From Candidatus Krumholzibacteriia bacterium (GTDB lineage: Bacteria > Krumholzibacteriota > Krumholzibacteriia > JAJRXK01), in assembly GCA_029932915.1 (NCBI GenBank), contig JAOZPE010000003.1, forward strand, positions 1 to 64,000: DNA of 64,000 nt. The letters run 5' to 3'. Shown piece after piece: positions 36,401 to 42,920 of this stretch (position 1 is its first letter; every line of letters starts with the position of its first letter). Both the position numbers and the translations under genes were made by a program. Under the pieces are notes generated by a model that was given only the letters and a program-made list of their open reading frames with translations, was not told the origin of the DNA and did no database searches.

Positions 36401-36479
36401 CCATGATCGACAACTCGACCCAGCGCACGTGGCGCACCAGGTACCGGAAACTCGAGTAACTCTGCCTGAGGGTCGTCAT
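33444..36479 (-). CDS. membrane histidine kinase fused to GAF and HD-GYP domains
   Basis: A 1011-residue inner-membrane sensor. The first 195 residues hold about six hydrophobic helices. A GAF-like region follows (about 225-375), a coiled coil, HisKA with FVSMASHELKTPLTSIGAY, and HATPase (QVLLNLMSNALKFSPEGG, EDEGPGIPEEE, EGTGLGLTIVKNIV). Then comes a GAF domain (VGSGIAGRVAATGRPLLIENV) and an HD-GYP domain with FVIHDVGMTRLNHEIL, MVKSHPTMGVEML, IRYHHERVDGKGYPYGL and IVDAYDAMTSPRAYR. Metal ligands are kept, but the usual Lys after HDxG is Met. A kinase core and a c-di-GMP phosphodiesterase module in one chain is uncommon. It begins 33 bases after the receiver-GGDEF gene. Confidence 0.9.
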   Translation of the reverse strand: MTTLRQSYSSFRYLVRHVRWVELSIMAMIVFFARELSYIHFDPRPVAVVFTLGLVWNFMFWHAGRRHLLVERGVDGTRLLLYSWLAADVFTTLLVIYFTGMASSPFLFLLALPVIISTAVTNEARVSYIVVAVAVLGFLSMWGLENAGSIPHFAVYPAEVDILFRDLNVAIGISLMMAAVLSLIVFTLHRFRPNFAFFRDGFQEGRFRIQSLRMGDVQDLRLEEVEAVGPEDLLEEVVQNLTTNPSVCFAAAVVFPAGEDTVGGRPGSGWHEGLTPHRVVSITRRQVIPTWIEFETERSNFFRNLRYGETGDLWEGPFTLLQNDGLFVNFNEADIYLATPVSQNGKAVVVLLVGLEHPVQRRNDVVLHLLHLASQLKPLLVAESRLSRMRGEITALHDENENLARLNRMQAEFVSMASHELKTPLTSIGAYTDALLLAVDQPEFPERRDFLQVIRSEADRLLRMVNRILDYSKIEFNQHELNRVHCSILDLVNDVVATLRPELERKRVKVDTFLADNIPRIEVDKDMMKQVLLNLMSNALKFSPEGGTITVSAVEKATTVDMTVEDEGPGIPEEEVSNIFRQFYRVRDYGDGVERTEGTGLGLTIVKNIVEAHGGKVDVKGGQGRGAAFSFSIPKEQHLNVHPETVLGDVTRTQEFSRLMRLLVQMVADYMDCKIVSVMLMSKDRDELFIQLAYGLDESVVKDARVKVGSGIAGRVAATGRPLLIENVEDAEGLHPSDHKDQYETNSLVSVPLFMDGEVIGVVNCNNKVTGEPFYADDLSLLITLTEKVTYALSKALAFENSKENLDRTVDALQSLVELHSSEVRSSSRAVRYAMELGRRLGLTRQQVLALQYAFVIHDVGMTRLNHEILKRKGPLKQEEFEMVKSHPTMGVEMLEPFLSADELDEVIRYHHERVDGKGYPYGLSGEHIPLPARIVSIVDAYDAMTSPRAYRTLMSSSEAAAELVANAGTQFDAEVLRLFIDVLAENGELQPDEWSRLKEQDQWLRPASLS

Positions 36480-36512
36480 GCCGTGGTCACTTCCTCACGT
36501 CCGACTGCGGGA

Positions 36513-37490
36513 TCACACGTTCTTCTGCCCGATGGTCTCCACCGGAGCGGCGCCATCGCTCTGATGACTCCGCCTCTCCTTCACCACCACACTTCCCTTG
36601 AGTGACTTGCCGTATTTCTTGAGCTCGGCGGCGACGTCGCTCACCTTCGCCCAGTGTTGGAATGCCCCGCCCGGATCGGTGATCATGGCCAGGGTCAGCG
36701 TGCAGAACGGCACCATGTTGGTGCCCCCGAAACGGTTGCGGACCTCCAGATAGCCCTTCTCCTGGTCCTCGGCGTCGAAGAGCATGCTGCTGGTGGCATC
36801 GAAGTCGTCGACGATGGCCTGGGCGACGGCGTCACCCACCTCCGGCGAGGTGATCACCACGAAGTCGTCGCCGCCGATGTGGCCGATGAAACTCTGTTCA
36901 CCACCCAGACGAAGCGTGGTCTGGCGAATGATGTCGCTGACGAAACGGATGGCCTGGTCGCCGCGCGAGTAGCCGTAGTAGTCGTTGTAGCCCTTGAAGT
37001 TGTCGATATCGACGTACATGAACGAGAAGGGGATCTTCTCCTGGATGCGCCGCTGCAGCTCGGCCTCGATCGCCTGGTTGCCCGGAAGTCCGGTCAGGGG
37101 ATTCGCCTGGCGTTGGGCACGGCTCCAGTCGAGCATGTTGCGCACCCGTGCGATGAGTTCGGCGTGGTCGTAGGGCTTGGTCAGGTAGTCGTTGGCCCCT
37201 CCCTTGAGGCCGCGCACCTTCTCGCTGATGTTGCCCTTGGCGGTGACGATGATGATCGGGATCTGCGCGGTCTGGAAGTCCTCCCGCAGGTGCTGGCACA
37301 CCTGATAGCCGTCCATCTTGGGCATCATCAGATCCAGCAGGATGAGATCGGGCAGATGGGCGTGGGCCTGCGTGAGCGCAGCCTCGCCATCCTCGGCGGT
37401 CACCACCTCGAAGCCGTTCTGCTCGAGCAGAAAGGCCAGGATCTTTCGGATATGGGGCTCGTCATCGACGACGAGAATCGTTTCTTTCAC
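36513..37490 (-). CDS. response regulator with GGDEF-type domain (GGDDF)
   Basis: A 325-residue protein: receiver at 1-120 (phospho-acceptor Asp53 in LILLDLMMPKMDG, TAK, TKPY), then a GGDEF-family domain from about 128. This has NPLTGLPGNQAIE, the metal-binding DIDNFKGYNDYYG (161-173) and GHIGGDDFVVI (signature at 206-210). The signature is GGDDF instead of GGDEF/GGEEF and the upstream RxxD inhibitory-site Arg is absent, so diguanylate cyclase activity is possible but not assured. The start is GTG at 37490, which overlaps the stop of a small upstream ORF as GTGA. It is first of the five main genes and would supply or sense c-di-GMP for the HD-GYP proteins downstream. Confidence 0.9.
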   Translation of the reverse strand: MKETILVVDDEPHIRKILAFLLEQNGFEVVTAEDGEAALTQAHAHLPDLILLDLMMPKMDGYQVCQHLREDFQTAQIPIIIVTAKGNISEKVRGLKGGANDYLTKPYDHAELIARVRNMLDWSRAQRQANPLTGLPGNQAIEAELQRRIQEKIPFSFMYVDIDNFKGYNDYYGYSRGDQAIRFVSDIIRQTTLRLGGEQSFIGHIGGDDFVVITSPEVGDAVAQAIVDDFDATSSMLFDAEDQEKGYLEVRNRFGGTNMVPFCTLTLAMITDPGGAFQHWAKVSDVAAELKKYGKSLKGSVVVKERRSHQSDGAAPVETIGQKNV

Positions 37491-37600
37491 GATCGACCTC
37501 TCTCGATGTCGTGCAGGATGTCACGCGCCCCGGCGAGAGGCAGCGACACCCGGCTCCAGCCCGGGCCGCCCATTGGACCTCGTAAGGTGTTGTCAGACAA
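37487..37600 (-). CDS. small ORF coupled to the receiver-GGDEF gene
   Basis: A candidate 37-residue peptide beginning at TTG with GGAGG 7 bases upstream and ending in a GTGA overlap with the next gene's start. The sequence (ending LAGARDILHDIERGRS) matches no family I recognise. The first dozen codons include rare ones (TCT, TTA, CGA); the later part has the high GC third positions of genuine genes here. A longer reading to 37711 (74 residues) lacks a ribosome-binding site. It may be a leader peptide for translational control rather than a functional protein. Confidence 0.35.
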   Translation of the reverse strand: MSDNTLRGPMGGPGWSRVSLPLAGARDILHDIERGRS

Positions 37601-37694
37601 TGACATACCTCCAAGCAAGGATGTCCCGGCCGCGGCCGGAGCGCCGCTGACGCCATCGGGATGGCCCGATCCGACCACGATTCCCCTGCTGACT

Positions 37695-37710
37695 TGCAGA
37701 ATGCTTGCCA
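37695..37710 (-). promoter_or_regulatory. possible sigma54 (-24/-12) promoter of the signalling cluster
   Basis: On the minus strand TGGCAA, 5 bases, CTGCA matches the consensus TGGCAC-5-TTGCA at 9 of 11 positions with exact GG/GC spacing. It would give a leader of about 195 bases before the receiver-GGDEF gene. No sigma70-like pair was found in this gap. Confidence 0.4.
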
Positions 37711-37746
37711 TCTGGAAGGCAGCGGATCGGATCCGGAGCGTCGAGA

Positions 37747-37763
37747 CCCGCCGGGGAGGCGGG
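37747..37763 (-). terminator. possible tsaD terminator hairpin
   Basis: CCCGCC, a 5-base loop and GGCGGG, about 105 bases beyond the tsaD stop. There is no T-run. Confidence 0.3.
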
Positions 37764-37869
37764 AATCCCCCATCGGAACGAGAGGAAAGCCCACGGAAAG
37801 CAGGAGAGGGAGCCCGCGGGAGGGTTGCGCCGCGGAGGGGGAGAAGGGTCGAGGGCGAAGCGGGGCCGC

Positions 37870-38886
37870 TCAGCTCCAGCTCGAGAGGGGGCGCCGGGCG
37901 AAGGCCCCCAACTGCAGGGAGTCCCTCTGACCGGCGAGCAGGCGATGCCGGCCCGCCCAGGCGATCATCGCCGCGTTGTCGGTGCAGTAGGCGGGCGGAG
38001 GCGGGGTGAACACGAGCCGCCGGGCGGCGGCCAGGCTCTCGAAGGCATCCCGCAGCGCCGCATTGCGGGCCACGCCACCGGCCAGATAGAGACCCCGCAC
38101 CCGGCCGGCGCCCAGCGCATCCAGCGCCGCGGCGGTCTTCAGGACGAGGCTCTCGATCACCGCGTCCTGCAGGGCACGGGCGAGGTCGGCCCGGTCCGCC
38201 TCGGACACCTCATCGCCCATCGCCTCCAGCCGCAGACGCACCGCGGTCTTCAGCCCGCTGAAGGAGAAGTCGAGCTCCCCGCGGCGGCGCAGACCCACCG
38301 GCAGGGAGATCGCCCCCGCTCTTCCGCCGGCGGCCAGTTTCTCGATGAGCGGACCGCCCGGATAGCCCAGCCCCATGAGCTTGGCCGCCTTGTCCAGGGT
38401 CTCGCCGGCGGCGTCGTCCCGGGTCTTGCCGAGGACCCGGTAGCGCCCCGGCGCCTCCATCCAGACCGTCTGGGTGTGACCCCCGCTGACCACCAGCACC
38501 AGGGCGGGCAGGGTCATGGGACGCTCGATGTCGTTGGCCAGGATGTGGCCCTCGATGTGATGCACGCCCACGAAGGGCAGACGGCGGGCCCAGGCCACGG
38601 ACTTCGCGCAACTCAGGCCCATCAGGACCGCGCCGATGAGGCCGGGACCGGCAGTGGCTGCCACCGCCTCGACCTCGTCGAGGGTCCAGCCGGCCTCCTC
38701 CAGGGCCGCGCTGAGCACGGGCAGGATGTTGCTCAGATGGGCACGCGAGGCCAGCTCGGGGACGACGCCCCCGAAGTGCCGGTGCAGGTCCACCTGCGAG
38801 CTGATGAGATTGCTGCGCACGCCGCCGTCGTCCACGCAGGCGACGGCGGTCTCGTCGCACGAGCTCTCGATGCCCAACACCCTCAA
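37870..38886 (-). CDS. tsaD: tRNA N6-adenosine threonylcarbamoyltransferase
   Basis: Transfers the threonylcarbamoyl group to A37 of tRNAs reading ANN codons, with TsaB and TsaE. The 338-residue protein starts LRVLGIESSCDETAVACVDDG, has the metal-binding VGVHHIEGHILAN, the ATP-binding VVSGGHTQTV, and the C-terminal YLAGGVARNAALR and CTDNAAMIAWAG. The start is TTG at 38886, with AGGAG 8 bases upstream and a TTGA overlap with the nnrD stop. The track merges it with out-of-frame nnrD sequence into an 881-residue ORF, which is wrong. It is the second gene of an nnrD-tsaD pair. Confidence 0.96.
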   Translation of the reverse strand: MRVLGIESSCDETAVACVDDGGVRSNLISSQVDLHRHFGGVVPELASRAHLSNILPVLSAALEEAGWTLDEVEAVAATAGPGLIGAVLMGLSCAKSVAWARRLPFVGVHHIEGHILANDIERPMTLPALVLVVSGGHTQTVWMEAPGRYRVLGKTRDDAAGETLDKAAKLMGLGYPGGPLIEKLAAGGRAGAISLPVGLRRRGELDFSFSGLKTAVRLRLEAMGDEVSEADRADLARALQDAVIESLVLKTAAALDALGAGRVRGLYLAGGVARNAALRDAFESLAAARRLVFTPPPPAYCTDNAAMIAWAGRHRLLAGQRDSLQLGAFARRPLSSWS

Positions 38887-40445
38887 CGGGAACGCTCCTG
38901 CAGCTCCAGCCCGGCCGGTCCGAGTTCGTCCAGGAGATCGCGGGCGAGCAATCCGGCCTCGCCCTGCCGCGCGGCCACGCGGTCGCCGGCCCTCCCGTGC
39001 AGCCAGGCGCCCAGACAGGCGGCCTCGAAACTCTCGTAGCCGGCGGCGAGAAGGGCGGTGATGACGCCGGAGAGGACGTCGCCGGTGCCCGCGCTGGCCA
39101 GCGCCGCATTGCCGGAGGCGATGACCGCCAGGCTGCCGTCGGGAGAAGCCACCATGGTTGGAGCACCCTTGTGCAGGACGACGCAACCCAGCCCGGCCGC
39201 GACCCGCCGCAGGGTCTCCACCCTTCCAGCGCCCAGGTCGAGCGGCTCGGGGAAGAGCCTCTGCAGCTCCCCGCTGTGGGGGGTGATCACCGAACCCTCG
39301 GGCAGTTTCAGGGGACGCTGCATGCGCCCGAAGGCGTTCAGGCCGTCGGCGTCGACGACCATGGGCACATCCAGCCGCTCCGCCGCATCGCAGGCCAGCG
39401 AGGCGGTGGCCAGGTCCGCCCCCAACCCGACCCCCAGCAGCACCGCCCGGTGGCGTCCGGCCCGCTCGAGGATCTCGGGCAGTACCTCCGGAGACAAGCC
39501 TCCCTCGGCCGTCTCGCTGCACGGATGCACGAGGACCTCCAGGCAGGCGCCGTCGACGGCCAGGCGCTGGCTGCCGGGCACCATGGCCTCCACCAGGCCC
39601 CCCCCCGCCCGCATCGCGCCCAGACAGGCCAGGGCCACCGCGCCGGACATGCCCATGCTGCCGCCGACCACCAGCAGGCTGCCGACCGAATACTTGTGGG
39701 CGTCGATCGGACGGGGACGCCACCAACCGGCGGCCAGGGTGCGGTCGACGTACAGGGCCGCTCGCTCGTCCCCCTCCACCTGGCGGCGGACGATATCCGC
39801 GGGAATCTCCAGGTCGACGAATTCCACCCGCCCGGAATGGCTTCTCCCCGGCGGAAGGAAGAGCCCCCACTTCACCAGCCCGAAGGTGCAGGTGAGGTCG
39901 GCCACCACCGCGGTGGGGTCGATCGCCCCGGTGGTGGAATCGAGTCCGCTGGGAACGTCGAGGGAGAGCACACGCCGGCCGCTCGCGTTGACCGCCTCGA
40001 TCAGGTGGAGGAAACGGCCCTTCAGCGGAGGACGGAAACCCGTGCCGAGGATGCCGTCGACCAGCAGGCGCCCCGGGTACTGGCGATCGAGACGCTCGAG
40101 ATCGGCGGCGGCGTCCTCGCCGGCGAACTCCATGGGAATGCCCGCCTCGCGGGCGCGGTGCAGATTCGTCAGCGCCTCGCCCTGGTAGCGCTCCTCCTCC
40201 GCGAGGAGCAGGACCCGCACCGCATGACCTTCCCCGTGCAGCAGACGGGCCACGACCAGGGCGTCCCCGCCGTTGTTGCCGCGGCCGACCAGGACCAGGG
40301 TGGTCCCCCACAGCCAGGTGGGGCGCTCGAGCAGCGCACGGACCGCGCCGGCCCCGGCGCGTTCCATCAGTTGGATTCCGGCGATGCCGGCCTCGATCGC
40401 ACGCGCATCGAGGGCTCGCACCGTCGCCGCATCGACGACAAACAT
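38883..40445 (-). CDS. nnrD: bifunctional NAD(P)HX epimerase / ADP-dependent dehydratase
   Basis: Repairs damaged hydrated NADH and NADPH. The 520-residue protein has an N-terminal YjeF/NnrE epimerase (about 1-215) with VLVGRGNNGGDALVVARLL and LSLDVPSGLDSTTG. The C-terminal ribokinase-like NnrD (about 225-505) has DAHKYSVGSLLVVGGSMGMSGA, VVDADGLNAF, VITPHSGELQRL and the nucleotide-binding ASAGTGDVLSGVI. The ATG at 40445 has GGGAGG 6 bases upstream and gives the standard N-terminus MFVVDAATVRALD. A perfect 20-bp palindrome lies 16 bases upstream, between it and the divergent protease gene. Fusion of both activities is common in bacteria. Confidence 0.95.
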   Translation of the reverse strand: MFVVDAATVRALDARAIEAGIAGIQLMERAGAGAVRALLERPTWLWGTTLVLVGRGNNGGDALVVARLLHGEGHAVRVLLLAEEERYQGEALTNLHRAREAGIPMEFAGEDAAADLERLDRQYPGRLLVDGILGTGFRPPLKGRFLHLIEAVNASGRRVLSLDVPSGLDSTTGAIDPTAVVADLTCTFGLVKWGLFLPPGRSHSGRVEFVDLEIPADIVRRQVEGDERAALYVDRTLAAGWWRPRPIDAHKYSVGSLLVVGGSMGMSGAVALACLGAMRAGGGLVEAMVPGSQRLAVDGACLEVLVHPCSETAEGGLSPEVLPEILERAGRHRAVLLGVGLGADLATASLACDAAERLDVPMVVDADGLNAFGRMQRPLKLPEGSVITPHSGELQRLFPEPLDLGAGRVETLRRVAAGLGCVVLHKGAPTMVASPDGSLAVIASGNAALASAGTGDVLSGVITALLAAGYESFEAACLGAWLHGRAGDRVAARQGEAGLLARDLLDELGPAGLELQERSR

Positions 40446-40460
40446 GCCTGCCTCCCTTTC

Positions 40461-40480
40461 CCCCACCACCGGTGGTGGGG
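40461..40480. promoter_or_regulatory. perfect 20-bp palindrome between divergent genes
   Basis: CCCCACCACCGGTGGTGGGG is an uninterrupted palindrome in the 68-bp gap between nnrD and the CPBP protease gene. It overlaps the position of a -35 for the plus-strand gene and could be an operator for both. Confidence 0.55.
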
Positions 40481-40498
40481 CTTTGGGCCCAATGATGG

Positions 40499-40504
40499 TA
40501 GAGT
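40499..40504 (+). promoter_or_regulatory. possible -10 element of the CPBP protease gene
   Basis: TAGAGT lies 9 bases before the ATG at 40514. No ribosome-binding site is visible, so a very short or absent leader is predicted. Confidence 0.35.
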
Positions 40505-40513
40505 CGGCCGGCC

Positions 40514-41329
40514 ATGACCAGCCCGAGTCCTCCGACCCGTCCCTTCCTGGAGATCTACGGCTTCACCCGGCTCTTCGTGCTGGCGATGGCCCTGGTCTTC
40601 CTGCACCTGGCCCTGGTGGGCAGCCTGCAGGAGGTCTTCCCCTACGAGATGTCCGCCCTGCTGGTGTCCAGCCTCCTGCTGCTGGCCGGATTCCCCCTCC
40701 TGCTCGTGCGCATCCTGGGGCAGAGCCCCCGGGACACCTTCCATCTGAAGGGCCTGCGACCTTCCACCTTCCTGCTGCTGAGTCTGCTGACGGTGGCCGC
40801 GGTGGTGCCCATCGATCTGCTGACCGCCTGGAACATGCGGCTCGTGCCTCCACCGGACGATCTGGCGGCCACGCTCGCGCAGCTGCAACCCCACGGTCCG
40901 GGTCAGTGGATCATCGCGCTCGCGGCGGCCAGCGTGGCCGCCCCCCTGGGCGAGGAGATCGTCTTCCGCGGGATGCTCCAGCAGTCGGCGCTCGGCCACA
41001 TGGCTCCGACCGAGGCGGTCCTGCTCTGCGCCTTCCTCTTCGCGGCCGTCCACCTGCAGGTGTACGCCCTGCTGGGTCTGTTGTCGGTGGGCGTGATCGC
41101 CGGAGTGATCTTCCTCCGGACACGATCGCTCACCGCCTCCATCTACTTCCACGGCCTCTACAATCTGATCAGTCTCCTCTCCCTGGGCTTCGGCCAGGGA
41201 GAGGAGACGGGCCTCGCGGACAAACCCCTGGGTCTGCCACTGGCGGTGGTGGGGCTGGCGGTCGTGATCTGGGTCCTGCGCCGACTGGGTTCGGACGCGT
41301 CCACCGAGTCTACTTGGAAGACTGGATGA
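40514..41329 (+). CDS. CPBP-family intramembrane metalloprotease
   Basis: Membrane protein of the CPBP (Abi/CAAX-like) family, which includes prenyl-protein proteases and bacteriocin-immunity proteins; the substrate is unknown. The 271-residue product has about eight hydrophobic helices and the three family motifs: GEEIVFRGML (EExxxR), FLFAAVHL (FxxxH) and the late SIYFHGLYNLIS. The catalytic Glu pair and both His residues are present. It is a plus-strand single gene, divergent from nnrD. Its 3' end overlaps that of the zinc-ribbon gene on the opposite strand by 20 bases. The ATG lacks a ribosome-binding site. Confidence 0.9.
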   Translation: MTSPSPPTRPFLEIYGFTRLFVLAMALVFLHLALVGSLQEVFPYEMSALLVSSLLLLAGFPLLLVRILGQSPRDTFHLKGLRPSTFLLLSLLTVAAVVPIDLLTAWNMRLVPPPDDLAATLAQLQPHGPGQWIIALAAASVAAPLGEEIVFRGMLQQSALGHMAPTEAVLLCAFLFAAVHLQVYALLGLLSVGVIAGVIFLRTRSLTASIYFHGLYNLISLLSLGFGQGEETGLADKPLGLPLAVVGLAVVIWVLRRLGSDASTESTWKTG

Positions 41330-41504
41330 GGGGCCGACCCAGGCTGATCTCCCCGTTGTCGATGCGGATGTTGAACCCGCAGTGGGGATTGTTGCAGACC
41401 CAGGCTTTGTACTGGATGGGCGCTCCGTCCCGGCCGTAGTCCGAGAGCGGCAGCAAGACACCCTTCTCACATTGCAGACAGGTGGGGAATTCCTTCATCG
41501 CCAT
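41310..41504 (-). CDS. small zinc-ribbon protein
   Basis: A 64-residue protein of unknown function with four cysteines (C9, C12, C37, C42) in CLQC and CNNPHC arrangements, which should fold as a zinc ribbon. It has no signal peptide. Small proteins of this type occur beside many different genes and sometimes bind nucleic acid. Two ATGs lie three codons apart at the start. It is preceded by one of the best promoters in the window and by a strong leader hairpin, so despite its size it looks well expressed and real. The last 20 bases are antisense to the end of the protease gene. Confidence 0.82.
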   Translation of the reverse strand: MAMKEFPTCLQCEKGVLLPLSDYGRDGAPIQYKAWVCNNPHCGFNIRIDNGEISLGRPLIQSSK

Positions 41505-41511
41505 GTCCAGG

Positions 41512-41535
41512 CCCCGTCCGCCGACGGCGACGGGG
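41512..41535 (-). promoter_or_regulatory. leader hairpin of the zinc-ribbon gene
   Basis: CCCCGTC and GACGGGG (7 bp) enclose a further GCC/GGC stem. The hairpin ends 7 bases before the start codon, displacing the only good ribosome-binding sequence (GGGAGG) upstream of it. Confidence 0.5.
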
Positions 41536-41580
41536 CTCTCACCTCCCTCTCACTGGGACAACGAGGATCACCTCGCAGGG

Positions 41581-41610
41581 ATTATCCCCAGGCCGGAAAA
41601 AGCATGTCAA
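41581..41610 (-). promoter_or_regulatory. strong sigma70-like promoter of the zinc-ribbon gene
   Basis: Perfect TTGACA, an 18-base spacer and GATAAT (5 of 6) on the minus strand. The leader is about 70 bases. Confidence 0.75.
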
Positions 41611-41627
41611 GGACCGATCCGTGCTTC

Positions 41628-42920
41628 TCAGGTCTTCTGGGGCTTCTTCTTCGCCGCTGGAAAGAGGACGTTGTTGAGGATGAGACGGTAACCCGGGGAA
41701 TTCGGATGCAGATCGAGATCGGTGGGTGGATCACCGACGGCGTGGGTGTAGTCCTCCGGATCGTGCCCTCCGTAGAAGGTGAAGGTGCCCTTGCCCGCGT
41801 TTCCGTGCAGGTACTTCACTTCGTCGGCGCCCTCCACCTCGGCCAGGATGACCACGCTGTCCTTGATGAGATCCTTCCGGAAGGCGGTGGTCTGGCCCAT
41901 GAAACCGTTGATCACGTCGACGTGGTCCTGGGTGAGCATGGTCGCCACCGGATCGATCTTGGCCGAGAAGTCGAAGAGCGTGAAGTAGTCGGCCTCGGGC
42001 CCCCGCAGCCGGGCGTAGTCGGAGGTGTCGATGTTGCTGAACTCGTACTTCAGGGGATCGGGATACACGGTGAAGTTCTCGAAGGCCAGACACCGGCCGA
42101 AGTCGAGTTTCTCCTGGAAATCGGGATCGACCGGTGTCCCGTCGAAGGGGGTGTCGACGAAATCGACGCCCAGGCCGGCCAGGGCGATGTCGTAGGTGTC
42201 CGTCGCCGAGCACATCGCGAACAGGAATCCACCGTTGAGAACGTACTCCTTGATGGTCAGGGCGACGGCGCCCTTCAGTTCGCGGACGGTCTTGAAACCG
42301 TTGGCGCGGGCGATGGTCTCGAACAGCTTCTTCTGCTGCTTGTACCAGGGCTGGTCGTGGAATGAGGCGTAGAACTTCCCGTACTGGCCGGTGAAGTCCT
42401 CGTGGTGCAGGTGCAGCCAGTCGTAGTTGCTCAGTTCACCTGCGAGCACCTCGGTGTCGAAGAGGGTATCGAAGTCGATCTCCGCGTAGCTCAGCGCCAG
42501 GGTGACCGCGTCGTCCCATGGTTGGAAGTTCGGAGGAGCATAGATGGCGATGCGCGGCGGCACCTCCAGCAACACCTCCTCCATGTTCGAGCGCGCGATG
42601 GTCTGGCGGATGCGGGCCACCTCGCCGGCGCCCACCCTCTCGGTGGACACCCCCATCACCCGGGCCTCCATCTCCAGGGAGAGGCCGCCGGGAAAGAGGA
42701 AGCTGCCACCCCGGTAGTTCAACAACCAACTGACCTTCATGCCCCGCTTGAGCGCCTTGAAGGCGAGGCCATAGGCCTTCAGGTGGTTGGCCTGGCTCAG
42801 GTCCATGGGCACCAGCAGATCGGCCGCCTGCGCCGAACGTTCGGCCATGGCCAGACCCAGAAGGACCACGAGAGCGCAGATCAGGGCACCCGCTCGAAGC
42901 AGCGCAGGACGTCGTCTCAC
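41628..42920 (-). CDS. conserved exported protein of unknown function (sometimes labelled asparagine synthetase B)
   Basis: A 430-residue protein with a cleavable signal peptide (cut near AERSAQA). The mature part begins LLVPMDLSQANHLKAYGLAFKALKRGMKVSWLLNYRGGSF, a pattern I associate with FCB-group proteins often annotated as asparagine synthetase B. It shows no glutamine-amidotransferase Cys2 or ATP-pyrophosphatase motif, so that name looks wrong. Later features include LSYAEIDFDTL, LHLHHEDFTGQYGKF, FLFAMCSATDTYD and FTFYGGHDPEDYTHAVGD, with His and Asp residues that might bind metal. It is coupled (ATGA) to the TPR gene upstream and ends the DUF4159-DUF4175-TPR unit. Confidence 0.75.
   Translation of the reverse strand: MRRRPALLRAGALICALVVLLGLAMAERSAQAADLLVPMDLSQANHLKAYGLAFKALKRGMKVSWLLNYRGGSFLFPGGLSLEMEARVMGVSTERVGAGEVARIRQTIARSNMEEVLLEVPPRIAIYAPPNFQPWDDAVTLALSYAEIDFDTLFDTEVLAGELSNYDWLHLHHEDFTGQYGKFYASFHDQPWYKQQKKLFETIARANGFKTVRELKGAVALTIKEYVLNGGFLFAMCSATDTYDIALAGLGVDFVDTPFDGTPVDPDFQEKLDFGRCLAFENFTVYPDPLKYEFSNIDTSDYARLRGPEADYFTLFDFSAKIDPVATMLTQDHVDVINGFMGQTTAFRKDLIKDSVVILAEVEGADEVKYLHGNAGKGTFTFYGGHDPEDYTHAVGDPPTDLDLHPNSPGYRLILNNVLFPAAKKKPQKT

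Larger units (their letters stand above)
37601..37869. other. intergenic stretch between tsaD and the signalling cluster
   Basis: Apart from the sigma54-like site, this stretch holds a 14-bp palindrome CCGGCCGCGGCCGG (37626-37639) and a hairpin CCCGCC/GGCGGG (37747-37763) that could end tsaD transcription without a T-run. No convincing gene is seen on either strand. Confidence 0.5.

Noticed and set aside
38887-40515. N-terminal 540 residues of the 881-residue tsaD ORF
   Set aside because: This is nnrD sequence in another frame; tsaD begins at the TTG at 38886 with a good ribosome-binding site.
38997-40517. Plus-strand ORF of 506 codons opposite nnrD
   Set aside because: No motif, and nnrD has complete YjeF and NnrD signatures on the minus strand.
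41628-42920. Asparagine synthetase B function for the exported 430-residue protein
   Set aside because: It has a signal peptide and lacks the N-terminal Cys and ATP-pyrophosphatase motifs required for asparagine synthetase.
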